64,000 nucleotides of DNA from Streptomyces sp. XY006 (lineage in GTDB: Bacteria; Actinomycetota; Actinomycetes; Streptomycetales; Streptomycetaceae). Of the stretch, positions 24,441 through 32,283 are shown piece by piece. A program made the translations under genes and the position numbers. Below the pieces are notes generated by a model. That model was not told the origin of the DNA. It saw only the letters and a list, made by a program, of their open reading frames with translations, and did no database searches. How positions within the stretch are numbered: the first letter of the stretch is position 1; each line of letters starts with the position of its first letter. The stretch covers positions 1 through 64,000 of the forward strand of contig NZ_NOKT01000020.1 of the NCBI RefSeq assembly GCF_002237655.1, read 5' to 3'.

Positions 24441-24697
24441 CGCCTCTTCGGCCGCCGCAGCCCCGCCCCGTACAGCAGCCGCACCACCTCGCGGCTGCTG
24501 ACCTCCACGGCCCCGGCCTCCACCGCGTCCGCGTAGCGCTGGGCGGGCAGGTCGTAGTGGTCGCGTTCGAAGGCGCGGCGGGGCACGCCCAGGCGGGCGG
24601 CGAAGGTGTGCAGTTCGTCGAAGGAGACGTCGCTGACCAGGTGGGACCACAGGCGGCCGTGGCCGGGCCAGGTGGGCGGGTCGATGTAGATCGTCAC
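24410..24697 (-). CDS. DUF4031 protein
   Basis: A 95-aa protein with the DUF4031 pattern: start MTIYIDPPTWPGHGRLWSHL, then 'ELHTFAARLGVPRRAFERDH' and 'DLPAQRYADAVEAGA'. Function unknown. It starts eight bases after the stop of the 127-aa gene upstream, so the two are probably co-transcribed. The basic C-terminal tail runs into the 3' end of the GNAT fusion gene on the other strand. Confidence 0.85.
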   Translation of the reverse strand: MTIYIDPPTWPGHGRLWSHLVSDVSFDELHTFAARLGVPRRAFERDHYDLPAQRYADAVEAGAVEVSSREVVRLLYGAGLRRPKRRYRSPGAPSS

Positions 24698-24704
24698 GCC
24701 GGTC

Positions 24705-25088
24705 TCACGAGGACGCCGGCCCGCCGAGGGCCTCGCCGAGCGATCCCACCGCCGCGACCTTCACGCCGGCCTCGGTGCACACCCAGTGCGGGTCGGGCCC
24801 CAACTCCGGTTCCACGTCCAGCGCGTGCGGCTCGCCCGTGCCGCACACGGGGCACAGCGGCCAGCGGCCGTACCGCTCCAGCAGGGCGTCCTGGACGTCC
24901 TGCGCGACCAGGCCGGCGACGAACTGCGCGCCCTCCGGCCACTGCTCGACCCACCACCGCCGCTGGGTGATGGACTGCTCCACCAGCGACACGACGTCGG
25001 CGTCCGCGACGCGTCCCGCGACGAGGTCGGCGAGCACGAGGGCGCGCGCGGCATGCAGCGTCTGCTCCAGGGGGCTGATGGGGTCCAT
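24705..25088 (-). CDS. conserved hypothetical protein with zinc-knuckle motif
   Basis: A 127-aa protein. The N-terminal helical part (to about 70) contains 'TQRRWWVEQWPEGAQFVAGL'. A CPVCG motif follows at about 79-83 with a later Cys near 104, which may bind zinc. ATG 25088 is the natural start; the open frame upstream overlaps the RpiR gene. It leads a two-gene unit with the DUF4031 gene and is divergent from the RpiR regulator. I cannot assign a function. Confidence 0.65.
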   Translation of the reverse strand: MDPISPLEQTLHAARALVLADLVAGRVADADVVSLVEQSITQRRWWVEQWPEGAQFVAGLVAQDVQDALLERYGRWPLCPVCGTGEPHALDVEPELGPDPHWVCTEAGVKVAAVGSLGEALGGPASS

Positions 25089-25107
25089 GCCCCCATTGTG
25101 CGCACTC

Positions 25108-25137
25108 TTGACCCCGACGCCGAGCCGAAAATATCTT
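25108..25137 (+). promoter_or_regulatory. promoter of the RpiR gene
   Basis: TTGACC (25108-25113), an 18-base spacer and TATCTT (25132-25137) form a near-consensus promoter; the GTG start follows six bases later, so the transcript would be leaderless. GAAAATATCTTTC across the -10 and GGAAATTTTC just inside the gene are candidate autoregulatory sites. Confidence 0.65.
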
Positions 25138-25143
25138 TCAGAG

Positions 25144-26070
25144 GTGACCCAGAGAGTGAAGGAAATTTTCGCCAGGGAGCGCGGCGGCCCGGGCGGCACC
25201 CCGCCCGCCCCCGCCGCCCTCGCGGCCAAGGTCCGCACGCTCGCACCGTCGATGACGCGCTCCATGCAGCGCGTGGCCGAGGCCGTGGCGGGCGACCCGG
25301 CCGGCTGCGCGGCCCTCACGGTCACCGGCCTGGCCGAACTCACCGGCACCAGCGAGGCGACCGTCGTACGCACCGCCCGGCTGCTGGGCTATCCGGGTTA
25401 CCGGGACCTGCGGCTGGCCCTCGCGGGTCTCGCCGCGCAGCAGCAGTCCGGCCGCGCCCCGGCCATCACGACGGACATCGCGGTGGACGACCCGATCGCC
25501 GACGTGGTCGCCAAGCTCGCCTACGACGAACAGCAGACCCTCGCCGACACCGCCGCCGGGCTGGACACGGTCCAGCTGGGCGCGGCCGTCACCGCCCTGG
25601 CCGCCGCCCGCCGCACCGATGTGTACGGGGTCGGGGCGTCCGGGCTCGTCGCCCAGGACCTCACGCAGAAGCTGCTGCGCATAGGGCTGATGGCGCACGC
25701 CCACAGCGACCCGCACCTGGCCGTCACCAACGCCGTGCAACTGCGCGCGGGCGACGTGGCGATCGCCATCACGCACTCCGGGTCGACCGGGGACGTCATC
25801 GAGCCGCTGCGGGTCGCCTTCGAGCGCGGGGCGACGACCGTGGCGATCACCGGCCGCCCGGACGGCCCGGTCACGCAGTACGCCGACCACGTCCTCACCA
25901 CGTCCACCGCGCGCGAGAGCGAGCTGCGTCCCGCGGCCATGTCGTCCCGGACCGGCCAGCTCCTCGTGGTGGACTGCCTGTTCGTGGGGGTGGCGCAGCG
26001 GACGTACGAGACGGCGGCGCCGGCGCTGTCGGCCTCGTACGAGGCGCTGGCCCACCGGCATCGTCCCTGA
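25144..26070 (+). CDS. RpiR-family regulator (MurR-like)
   Basis: A 308-aa regulator with an N-terminal RpiR helix-turn-helix (about 30-105: 'LAELTGTSEATVVRTARLLG') and a C-terminal SIS sugar-phosphate-binding domain (about 130-260: 'DVYGVGASGLVAQDL', 'AIAITHSGSTGDVIEPL'). It lies 45 bp upstream of murQ in the same direction, so by context it senses N-acetylmuramate 6-phosphate or a related sugar phosphate and controls murQ. GTG 25144 is supported by the promoter spacing; GTG 25156 is a second candidate. Confidence 0.88.
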   Translation: MTQRVKEIFARERGGPGGTPPAPAALAAKVRTLAPSMTRSMQRVAEAVAGDPAGCAALTVTGLAELTGTSEATVVRTARLLGYPGYRDLRLALAGLAAQQQSGRAPAITTDIAVDDPIADVVAKLAYDEQQTLADTAAGLDTVQLGAAVTALAAARRTDVYGVGASGLVAQDLTQKLLRIGLMAHAHSDPHLAVTNAVQLRAGDVAIAITHSGSTGDVIEPLRVAFERGATTVAITGRPDGPVTQYADHVLTTSTARESELRPAAMSSRTGQLLVVDCLFVGVAQRTYETAAPALSASYEALAHRHRP

Positions 26071-26115
26071 GCCGCCGCCCCGCCCAGCACCGGAAAGACA
26101 CGGAAAGAGCCGTCC

Positions 26116-27048
26116 ATGACCTCCACCTCCAACCCCCGTGACCTCAGAGCCGAGTTGGAGTCCCTGACCACCGAGGCCTTCCGGCCGGACCTGGCGGACA
26201 TCGACCGGCTGCCCACGCTGCAGATCGCCCGGCTGATGAACGGCGAGGACGCGACCGTCGCCGGGGCGGTCGCGGCCCGGCTGCCCGAGATCGCCGCCGC
26301 GATCGACGCCATGGCGCAGCGCATGGGCCGGGGCGGCCGCCTGGTCTACGCGGGCGCGGGCACGGCGGGCCGGCTCGGCGTGCTGGACGCCTCCGAGTGC
26401 CCGCCCACCTTCAACACCGACCCCTCCCGGGTCGTCGGCCTGATCGCGGGCGGCCCGGGGGCCGTGGTCACCTCGGTCGAGGGCGCCGAGGACTCCCGGG
26501 AGCTGGCCGGGGCCGATCTGGAGCCCCTCGGCCTGACCCCCGACGACACGGTGGTCGGCATCTCGGCGTCCGGCCGCACGCCCTACGCCATCGGCGCGGT
26601 CGAGCACGCCCGAGACCGCGGCTGCCTCACCGTCGGCCTGTCCTGCAACCCGGGCAGCCCGCTGGCGGCCGCCGCCGAGCACGGCATCGAGATCGTCGTC
26701 GGACCCGAACTCCTCACCGGCTCGACCCGCCTGAAGGCCGGCACGGCGCAGAAACTCGTCCTGAACATGCTGTCGACGATCACGATGATCCGGCTGGGCA
26801 AGACGTACGGGAACCTGATGGTCGACGTCCGCGCCTCCAACGACAAGCTCCGCGCCCGCTCCCACCGGATCGTCGCCCTGGCCACCGGTGCCGGTGACGA
26901 GGAGATCGAGCGGGCCCTGGCCGCCACCGACGGCGAGGTGAAGAACGCGATCCTGACGATCCTGGCCGACGTGGACGGCCCGACGGCGGCCCGGCTGCTG
27001 GAGGAGTCCGGCGGGCACCTGCGAGCGGCCCTGGAGGCCCGCCCGTAG
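26116..27048 (+). CDS. murQ: N-acetylmuramic acid 6-phosphate etherase
   Basis: Cleaves the lactyl ether of MurNAc-6-phosphate to GlcNAc-6-phosphate and lactate during wall recycling. The 310-aa protein has the SIS domain with 'GGRLVYAGAGTAGRLGVLDA', 'SECPPTFNTDP', 'DDTVVGISASGRTPYAIGA' and 'KAGTAQKLVLNMLSTITMI', all typical of MurQ. Length is normal. Its product feeds NagA, encoded at 46 kb. It is paired with the RpiR regulator upstream. Confidence 0.96.
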   Translation: MTSTSNPRDLRAELESLTTEAFRPDLADIDRLPTLQIARLMNGEDATVAGAVAARLPEIAAAIDAMAQRMGRGGRLVYAGAGTAGRLGVLDASECPPTFNTDPSRVVGLIAGGPGAVVTSVEGAEDSRELAGADLEPLGLTPDDTVVGISASGRTPYAIGAVEHARDRGCLTVGLSCNPGSPLAAAAEHGIEIVVGPELLTGSTRLKAGTAQKLVLNMLSTITMIRLGKTYGNLMVDVRASNDKLRARSHRIVALATGAGDEEIERALAATDGEVKNAILTILADVDGPTAARLLEESGGHLRAALEARP

Positions 27049-27075
27049 GGGCGCCCGCGGACACCCCGGGCCCGT

Positions 27076-29124
27076 TCAGCCGGAGAGCTGGACGACCGCC
27101 TCCCGCTCGCCCTCCTGCTCCTGCTGTTCCCGCTCCGCCGCGGCCCGTTCGGCCAGGGCGTTGACGGCCGCGTTGAACCGCTCCGTGGAGGTCGGGTGGT
27201 CCGGGCCCAGCACGTACTCCTTGAGGACGCGGCGCTCGGGTGCCATCGGGTCGTGCAGCGGTGCCCGGACCGCGCGCAGGATCTCCGGCAGCCGGACGCA
27301 CTCCCGGTCCAGGAGGTAGGCGCCCCCGGCGGTGGTGTACGCGGCCCGGAAGGCCTCGTCGGGCAGATCGTCGGCGTTGGTCAGGACGTACGGCTTCAGG
27401 CTCGCCACGAAGTCCGCGACCACGGACGACACATCGCTGATGAGCAGGTCGGCCCGGTCGAAGCACTCGTAGAGCGTGGGCAGTTGCCGGACGATCACCT
27501 GGTGCCGCACCGCGCCCCGGCTCTCCCAGAAGATCCGGTGCCACTCGGCCCGCAGCTCGTGCCACTCGGCCTCGCCGCTGCGGTCGGGCAGCCGGGCCTC
27601 GCGGGTCTGCTGCGCGTCGTCGCCGCCGAGCCGCCCCGACAGCTCACCGAGCCGGGCCTGGATCTCCGCGAGCCGCGACCGGGCGGCGGCGACAGCGGCC
27701 TCCACGCGCTCGCGGTCGCCCCGTTCGCCGTCGCGCCGCTCGTTGTCCGCGCGCAGCAACTCCCGGATCGCCCGGTCGGCTTCGGCCGCGGCGCGCGAGC
27801 GCTTGCCGGTCAGCGGATGCGGCTTGTAGAGGACCCGGACGTTCTCCGCCAGCAGCTTCTCGACCAGCGTCACGCCCATCGGGATCAGGGACGTGTGGCA
27901 GTCGTCGTCGCTCCAGCCCTCCCAGGTCGGCGCGTACAGGACGGTCGGCAGCGGCCCGGGCACGTGGTCCGCGTGGAGCCGGATCGACGACAGCTGCGGA
28001 CGGCCCACCTCGACGATCGCGGAGTCGCTGATGGCGTGCCGCACCCGCTGGTACCGGTCGCGCCCGGCCCGTCCGGCGACCCAGATCTCGTCGTACACCT
28101 TGCTCACCCGGTTGCTGCTGGCGAGCTTGTCGCTGTCCCCGTGCCCGATGAACACGTGCTTGGCCTCGGCGACGCGCAGCATGTGCACGTTCTTGCCCGC
28201 GTTGCCGGGGTAGAGCACGACCCGCAGCTCGGGCAGTTCCAGCTGGGCCACGTCGTCGGCCTTCGGCACGCACAGCACCGGGATGGAGGTACGGCTCAGA
28301 TAGCGGAACGAGGCCCGCTCGCGCAGGATGATCAGCGGCCTCCGGTCGAGCCGCTCCAGCGTCTCGATCCACATGTTCACCTGGTACATGAAGTCCCGGG
28401 AGACGGACGCGAAGCTGAAGTACAGCGCCACCTCGGGCCGGTACGCGGCCAGTTGGCGGTTCACCTCGGCGATCACCTGGTCGTCCGTCGGCATCCGCCG
28501 CGCCCGGCGCAACTGCCCCAGCAGCGCCAGCACGGCCGCCGCCGTCAGCCCGGCGGTCAGCGCGAACCCGGCACCGGCGGGCTGCCACGCCCCCACGGCG
28601 AGCGCGGTGAGCACTCCGGCGTGCGCCGGCAGGTCCAGGTGCAGCAGCTTGCGCAGGAAGCGCCGGTAGAGGAGGGCGGGCGGCGCCTGTGGAATGCCCG
28701 CCGCGCTCATGTCGAGGTTGCGCACGACCACGGGCAGGATGCGCCGGCGCCGGATGGCGTGATGCACGGCGGTGTAGAGGACCACCAGCGCGAAGTGCAC
28801 GCTGAACACGGCCAGCGCGGTCACCAGCACGGCACCGGGCGCGTCCATCCGGTCGGCCAGGGCGAGCAGCATCACCGTCCGCACGGCGAACCGCATGGTG
28901 CGCGTCAGCTGCAGCGCGGCCAGCCGCCGCACGAAGGCGGGAGCGCGGGTGTGCAGCACCTCGTCGGCGGCGTAGCTCACGGCCGAGGCGGCGGCAAAGC
29001 CCCACAGCGACGGGAGCAGCGCGAAGGCGGGCAGGGCGGCGAAAGCGGCGGCGAACAGGAGTACGAGAAACAGGTCGGTCTTCCCACGCACACGCAGGAC
29101 ACCGCACCACCAACGGAGCGTCAT
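27076..29124 (-). CDS. membrane CDP-glycerol glycerophosphotransferase-like protein
   Basis: A 682-aa protein. The N-terminal 240 residues hold about five to six membrane helices. The C-terminal half is a TagB/TagF-like transferase domain with 'VLYAPTWEGWSDDDCHTSL', 'VRVLYKPHPLTGKR', 'RADLLISDVSSVVADFVAS' and 'YVLTNADDLPDEAFRAAYTT'. A charged insertion (about 475-560) interrupts the domain. The family transfers glycerol- or ribitol-phosphate in teichoic acid synthesis; a wall polymer role is inferred. I prefer ATG 29124 (MTLRWWCGVLRVRGK), which precedes the first helix directly; a longer frame starts at 29241. Confidence 0.82.
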   Translation of the reverse strand: MTLRWWCGVLRVRGKTDLFLVLLFAAAFAALPAFALLPSLWGFAAASAVSYAADEVLHTRAPAFVRRLAALQLTRTMRFAVRTVMLLALADRMDAPGAVLVTALAVFSVHFALVVLYTAVHHAIRRRRILPVVVRNLDMSAAGIPQAPPALLYRRFLRKLLHLDLPAHAGVLTALAVGAWQPAGAGFALTAGLTAAAVLALLGQLRRARRMPTDDQVIAEVNRQLAAYRPEVALYFSFASVSRDFMYQVNMWIETLERLDRRPLIILRERASFRYLSRTSIPVLCVPKADDVAQLELPELRVVLYPGNAGKNVHMLRVAEAKHVFIGHGDSDKLASSNRVSKVYDEIWVAGRAGRDRYQRVRHAISDSAIVEVGRPQLSSIRLHADHVPGPLPTVLYAPTWEGWSDDDCHTSLIPMGVTLVEKLLAENVRVLYKPHPLTGKRSRAAAEADRAIRELLRADNERRDGERGDRERVEAAVAAARSRLAEIQARLGELSGRLGGDDAQQTREARLPDRSGEAEWHELRAEWHRIFWESRGAVRHQVIVRQLPTLYECFDRADLLISDVSSVVADFVASLKPYVLTNADDLPDEAFRAAYTTAGGAYLLDRECVRLPEILRAVRAPLHDPMAPERRVLKEYVLGPDHPTSTERFNAAVNALAERAAAEREQQEQEGEREAVVQLSG

Positions 29125-29259
29125 GGCAGGCTTTCTCTGAGGAGATCGGTCTTCCGGAGTGGCGTGCGGTGGGGCGGACGCCGGGGTGTACGCGCGATAC
29201 GCCTGTTCGACGACGCTGACGGCCCAATGGTTGTAGTCCACCCCCCGATCACCCTCACT

Positions 29260-29505
29260 TCACCGCGACTTCACCTCCCGATTGACCTGCCGCACGCGAG
29301 CCCGCAGTGCCTCCGAGACGGGCAGCGACCGCAGCACCTCGGTCAGCTGCTCGGCCGTCCGCACGTTGCACCGCCCCAGATCGACCAGGGCGAACGGCTC
29401 CCCGCTCGCGGCCGTGACGGGGTCGACCCGCAGGGACGGCAGTACGACACCGACTCCCGCGAGTGCGTCCCGCAGTGACTCCACGATCTCTTCGGTCGAG
29501 CGCAC
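29260..29505 (-). CDS. small conserved protein beside HTH regulator
   Basis: An 81-aa protein from GTG 29505 with GGAGG about nine bases upstream. It reads MRSTEEIVESLRDALAGVGV and ends in a charged helix; the middle 'FALVDLGRCNVRTAEQLTEV' is conserved-looking. It is divergent from the XRE-type regulator at 29620. Small proteins of this size often accompany HTH/DUF397 pairs in Streptomyces, without a known activity. Confidence 0.65.
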   Translation of the reverse strand: MRSTEEIVESLRDALAGVGVVLPSLRVDPVTAASGEPFALVDLGRCNVRTAEQLTEVLRSLPVSEALRARVRQVNREVKSR

Positions 29506-29619
29506 GCTTCCCTACCTCCACGCTGAGTTGTCAATTCACCACACAGCGTGTCCGAGCCGCCTCTAACCTGGCCAGATACGGCGGCCCAACAACCCGATGT
29601 GTACGACAGGGAGTTGCCC

Positions 29620-30459
29620 ATGCCCGGATCCAGGGATCTCGACCCGTCCTCCTCCCCGCGGGCCCTCCTGGGCGCCGAACTCCGCCACGCCCGCGAGAAG
29701 GCCGGCCTCAGCCAGGAGGAACTCGGCCAACGGCTGTTCGTCAGCGGCTCGTTCATCGGCCAGCTGGAGGCGGGCACGCGCAGGATGCAGCGGGAGTACG
29801 CCCGCCTGCTGGACGAGGCGCTGAGGACGGAGGACTTCTTCCAGCGGCACTGCGGGGCGGCGGCCAAGTCGAGGTATCCGGAGCATTTCGCGGAGGCGGC
29901 GGAAGCGGAGGCGGAGGCGACCGAGATCCGGGAGTACGCACCCCTCCTGATCCCCGGCCTGCTCCAGACGCCTGCCTACGCGCGAGCCGTCTGCCGGGCC
30001 TACCAGCCAACGGCTCCCGAAGAGAAGATCGAGGAGCTCGTGACCGCGCGGATCGAGCGCGCCCGCCTGCTCGACCATCCAACAGAGCCCTTGTTGTGGG
30101 CCGTGCTTGACGAATCCGCACTCCGGCGGGTGACCGGGGGACCCGGGGTGATGGCAGAGGCGTTACGCCACATCGCGGACCTGGGCCGCCGCGGCCGGGC
30201 CATCGTCCAAGTGCTGCCGTTCGACGCGGGGGCACACCCCGCGATGGAGGGCTCGGTCAAGCTGATGGACTTCGAGGACGCCCCACCGCTGGTCTACTTC
30301 GAAGGCGTGGGCACCGGACGGCTGGACGACGACCCGGCGGTCGTCAAGCACCAGAAGTTCACCTACCAGCTCCTCACGGCCTGCGCGCTCTCCCCGAAGA
30401 ACTCCCTGGCCGTCATCGAGGCGATGGCGGAGGATTACGCCCATGAGGAGCATCACTGA
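29620..30459 (+). CDS. XRE-type HTH regulator with DUF5753 domain
   Basis: A 279-aa regulator. The N-terminal Cro/C1 helix-turn-helix (about 14-70: 'AREKAGLSQEELGQRLFVSG', 'GQLEAGTRRMQREYARLLDE') is followed by a DUF5753 ligand-binding-like domain (about 95-270: 'LLIPGLLQTPAYARAVCRAY'). This is the Streptomyces WhiJ-type architecture. ATG 29620 has AGGGAG six bases upstream; an in-frame GTG at 29548 lacks one. The DUF397 gene overlaps its end by 17 bp, so the pair is translationally coupled. Confidence 0.92.
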   Translation: MPGSRDLDPSSSPRALLGAELRHAREKAGLSQEELGQRLFVSGSFIGQLEAGTRRMQREYARLLDEALRTEDFFQRHCGAAAKSRYPEHFAEAAEAEAEATEIREYAPLLIPGLLQTPAYARAVCRAYQPTAPEEKIEELVTARIERARLLDHPTEPLLWAVLDESALRRVTGGPGVMAEALRHIADLGRRGRAIVQVLPFDAGAHPAMEGSVKLMDFEDAPPLVYFEGVGTGRLDDDPAVVKHQKFTYQLLTACALSPKNSLAVIEAMAEDYAHEEHH

Positions 30460-30640
30460 GGCCCGCTGGCACAAGTCCAGCTACAGCGGCGGCAGCGGCG
30501 GCAACTGCCTCGAAGTAGCCGACGGTCACCCCACCGTCGTCCCCGTCCGCGACTCCAAGAACCCCCACGGCCCGAAGCTCGTGTTCCGGGCCACCGCCTG
30601 GGCCGCGTTCGTCGCGAACCTCAAGGACGAGACGGCCTGA
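30443..30640 (+). CDS. DUF397 protein
   Basis: A 65-aa protein typical of DUF397: 'ARWHKSSYSGGSGGNCLEVA' near the start, 'VPVRDSKNPHGPKLVF' and 'AWAAFVANLK' at the end. Such proteins are encoded directly after DUF5753-type HTH regulators and are thought to modulate them. The 17-bp overlap with the upstream gene supports a functional pair. Confidence 0.95.
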   Translation: MRSITEARWHKSSYSGGSGGNCLEVADGHPTVVPVRDSKNPHGPKLVFRATAWAAFVANLKDETA

Positions 30641-30780
30641 GCTTCGGGACCCGGGCTTCGAGCCCTGTTTTCAAGGAATGGGTGGAGGGCCTCAACCCGC
30701 CCTCCCACCCCGAGAGTTGACGGGGAGCGCTCGGCTTGCCACGGACGGTGACCAACCTCTAGCGTTCCCGCATACGCAAC

Positions 30781-30815
30781 AGCCCCCGCCCGGTGCGCCA
30801 ACACCTGCGGGGGCT
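30781..30815 (+). terminator. hairpin in the leader of the next gene
   Basis: AGCCCCCGC (30781-30789) pairs with GCGGGGGCT (30807-30815). It ends 29 bases before ATG 30845. A TTGACG near 30717 and TAGCGT near 30762 could be a promoter, in which case the hairpin would be an attenuator; otherwise it terminates the upstream pair. Confidence 0.6.
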
Positions 30816-30844
30816 TAACCAACGAGATCGAAGAGACCGATCCC

Positions 30845-31765
30845 ATGGCTGACGCCCACTTTAGTGCTGCCCTCCCCTCCGCGCACCCCATGGCCAACCC
30901 CGGCTACGGCAAGCGCTCCACTCCGGACCAACTCCGGTCCACACCGCACGACTTCGCGCACCTCCCACCCCGCGAAGCCGCCATCGCCGCCTACCTCGAC
31001 CGACTCCCCGACGGCGCCGACATCTCCGTGAAGACGCTGGCCAGACAGCTCCCGTACGGCCAGTGCGCCCTGAGCACCGCCCTCAACCGCATCCAGCAGG
31101 CGGGCCATCTGCGCCGGGGCCGGGAGTGCGTCACGGCCGACGACGGCAGCTCGCGCTGGATCACCCGATCGTGGTGGTCCCGCACGGCCCGGGATGACGA
31201 CTGGTGGACGGCCTTCACACGCGGGGACGTGCCGAAGGCACCGCAGCGCCCCACCCGGTCCCGGGCGCAGATCCTCCTGGCCGCCCTCGGCCGCACCGCA
31301 CCCGTGCTGTCGCTCTCCCAGGCCGACTGCGCGGCACTCGCCCCACTGGTGACGGAGTGGTTCGAGCGGGGCGCGTCGGAGGACGACGTGCTGCACGCCC
31401 TCACGGCCGGCCTGCCGACACCCGTGCACCACCCCGCCGCCCTGGTCCGCACCCGCCTGACAGGCAAACTCCCGCCCCCACCCGCCCCGCGCCCGCCACT
31501 GCGCGTACTGGAGTGCGCAAACTGCGGCGCACCGGGACGCCCGGAGTCCCTGCCGGGAGGGCGTTGCAGCGCCTGCCGGGGCGAAAGCGCCCCCGCGCAA
31601 CCCCCCGCACCCCTGCCCGCCCCCTCCGTACACGATCACGCGGCCCGCATCCGCGCGGCGATGGACCAGCGCCGCCGGGAGAGGCTCGTGCGAACCGAGG
31701 ACAATGGACGGTATGAACCACGCCCAGCTGACCGCACTCGGCCGTGCCCTCCGGCTTCTCGGTGA
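30845..31765 (+). CDS. winged-helix protein with C-terminal zinc ribbon, unknown
   Basis: A 306-aa protein. The N-terminal half has a helix-turn-helix-like region ('PDGADISVKTLARQLPYGQ', 'LSTALNRIQQAGHLRRGREC') followed by Trp-rich sequence. The C-terminal part is proline-rich and carries CANCGAPG ... CSACRG (about 222-245), a likely zinc ribbon. Proteins like this are common in Streptomyces next to HTH/DUF397 loci; their function is not known to me. The gene downstream starts inside its 3' end, so expression is probably coupled. Confidence 0.7.
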   Translation: MADAHFSAALPSAHPMANPGYGKRSTPDQLRSTPHDFAHLPPREAAIAAYLDRLPDGADISVKTLARQLPYGQCALSTALNRIQQAGHLRRGRECVTADDGSSRWITRSWWSRTARDDDWWTAFTRGDVPKAPQRPTRSRAQILLAALGRTAPVLSLSQADCAALAPLVTEWFERGASEDDVLHALTAGLPTPVHHPAALVRTRLTGKLPPPPAPRPPLRVLECANCGAPGRPESLPGGRCSACRGESAPAQPPAPLPAPSVHDHAARIRAAMDQRRRERLVRTEDNGRYEPRPADRTRPCPPASR

Positions 31766-32282
31766 GCACGGGGAGGCCCTCACCGCCGACACCCCGGACG
31801 CCAAGCTGCACGAGGTGAAGGCGGATCTGCGGCGGGCCCTCGACCTGCTGGAGGAGAGCGTCTCGAACGCCGCGCCCAGCACCCGGTGCCCCGAGCATCC
31901 GAACGGCCCCGTGGACGAGGCCGCCCCGGACCTGTGTCTGCTGTGCGAGACCCGGCGCCGGGCGGCCCGCCGGAACGAGTTCAACGGGCCCGCTCCGCAC
32001 CAGCCGCCGTCCGAGCCCGCCCAGTCGCGCTACGGCGTGCGCGGCGACCGCCCGCAGCCCCAGCAGCGCTGGCTGCCGGAGCTGTGGAACGGCCAGACGT
32101 GGCAGCTGTGCGGCACCCCGCGCCGGGACCGCCGCGAGGCCGAGCTGTACATCGCCGCCCAGCGCCGCGCGCCCCGGGCCGCCATGGCGTACCGGCTGGT
32201 GCACGAGTTCACGGACTACGAGGTGCTGCGGGTGTGGGGGACGCCCGTGCGGATCGACATCGAGCCGATGGGCAACCTCTAG
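31713..32282 (+). CDS. hypothetical protein, unknown
   Basis: A 189-aa protein with an N-terminal helical region (MNHAQLTALGRALRLLGEHG), a central CPEH...CLLC pattern (about 68-92) suggesting zinc binding, and an aromatic-rich C-terminal segment ('WLPELWNGQTWQLCGTP'). It overlaps the upstream gene by 53 bp in another frame. ATG 31704, three codons earlier, is also possible. Its stop lies one base from the convergent esterase stop. No family recognised. Confidence 0.65.
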   Translation: MNHAQLTALGRALRLLGEHGEALTADTPDAKLHEVKADLRRALDLLEESVSNAAPSTRCPEHPNGPVDEAAPDLCLLCETRRRAARRNEFNGPAPHQPPSEPAQSRYGVRGDRPQPQQRWLPELWNGQTWQLCGTPRRDRREAELYIAAQRRAPRAAMAYRLVHEFTDYEVLRVWGTPVRIDIEPMGNL

Positions 32283-32283
32283 G

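Noticed and set aside
27196..29478. Long plus-strand frame opposite the CDP-glycerol transferase gene
   Set aside because: Antisense shadow with low-complexity translation; the minus strand encodes clear family motifs.
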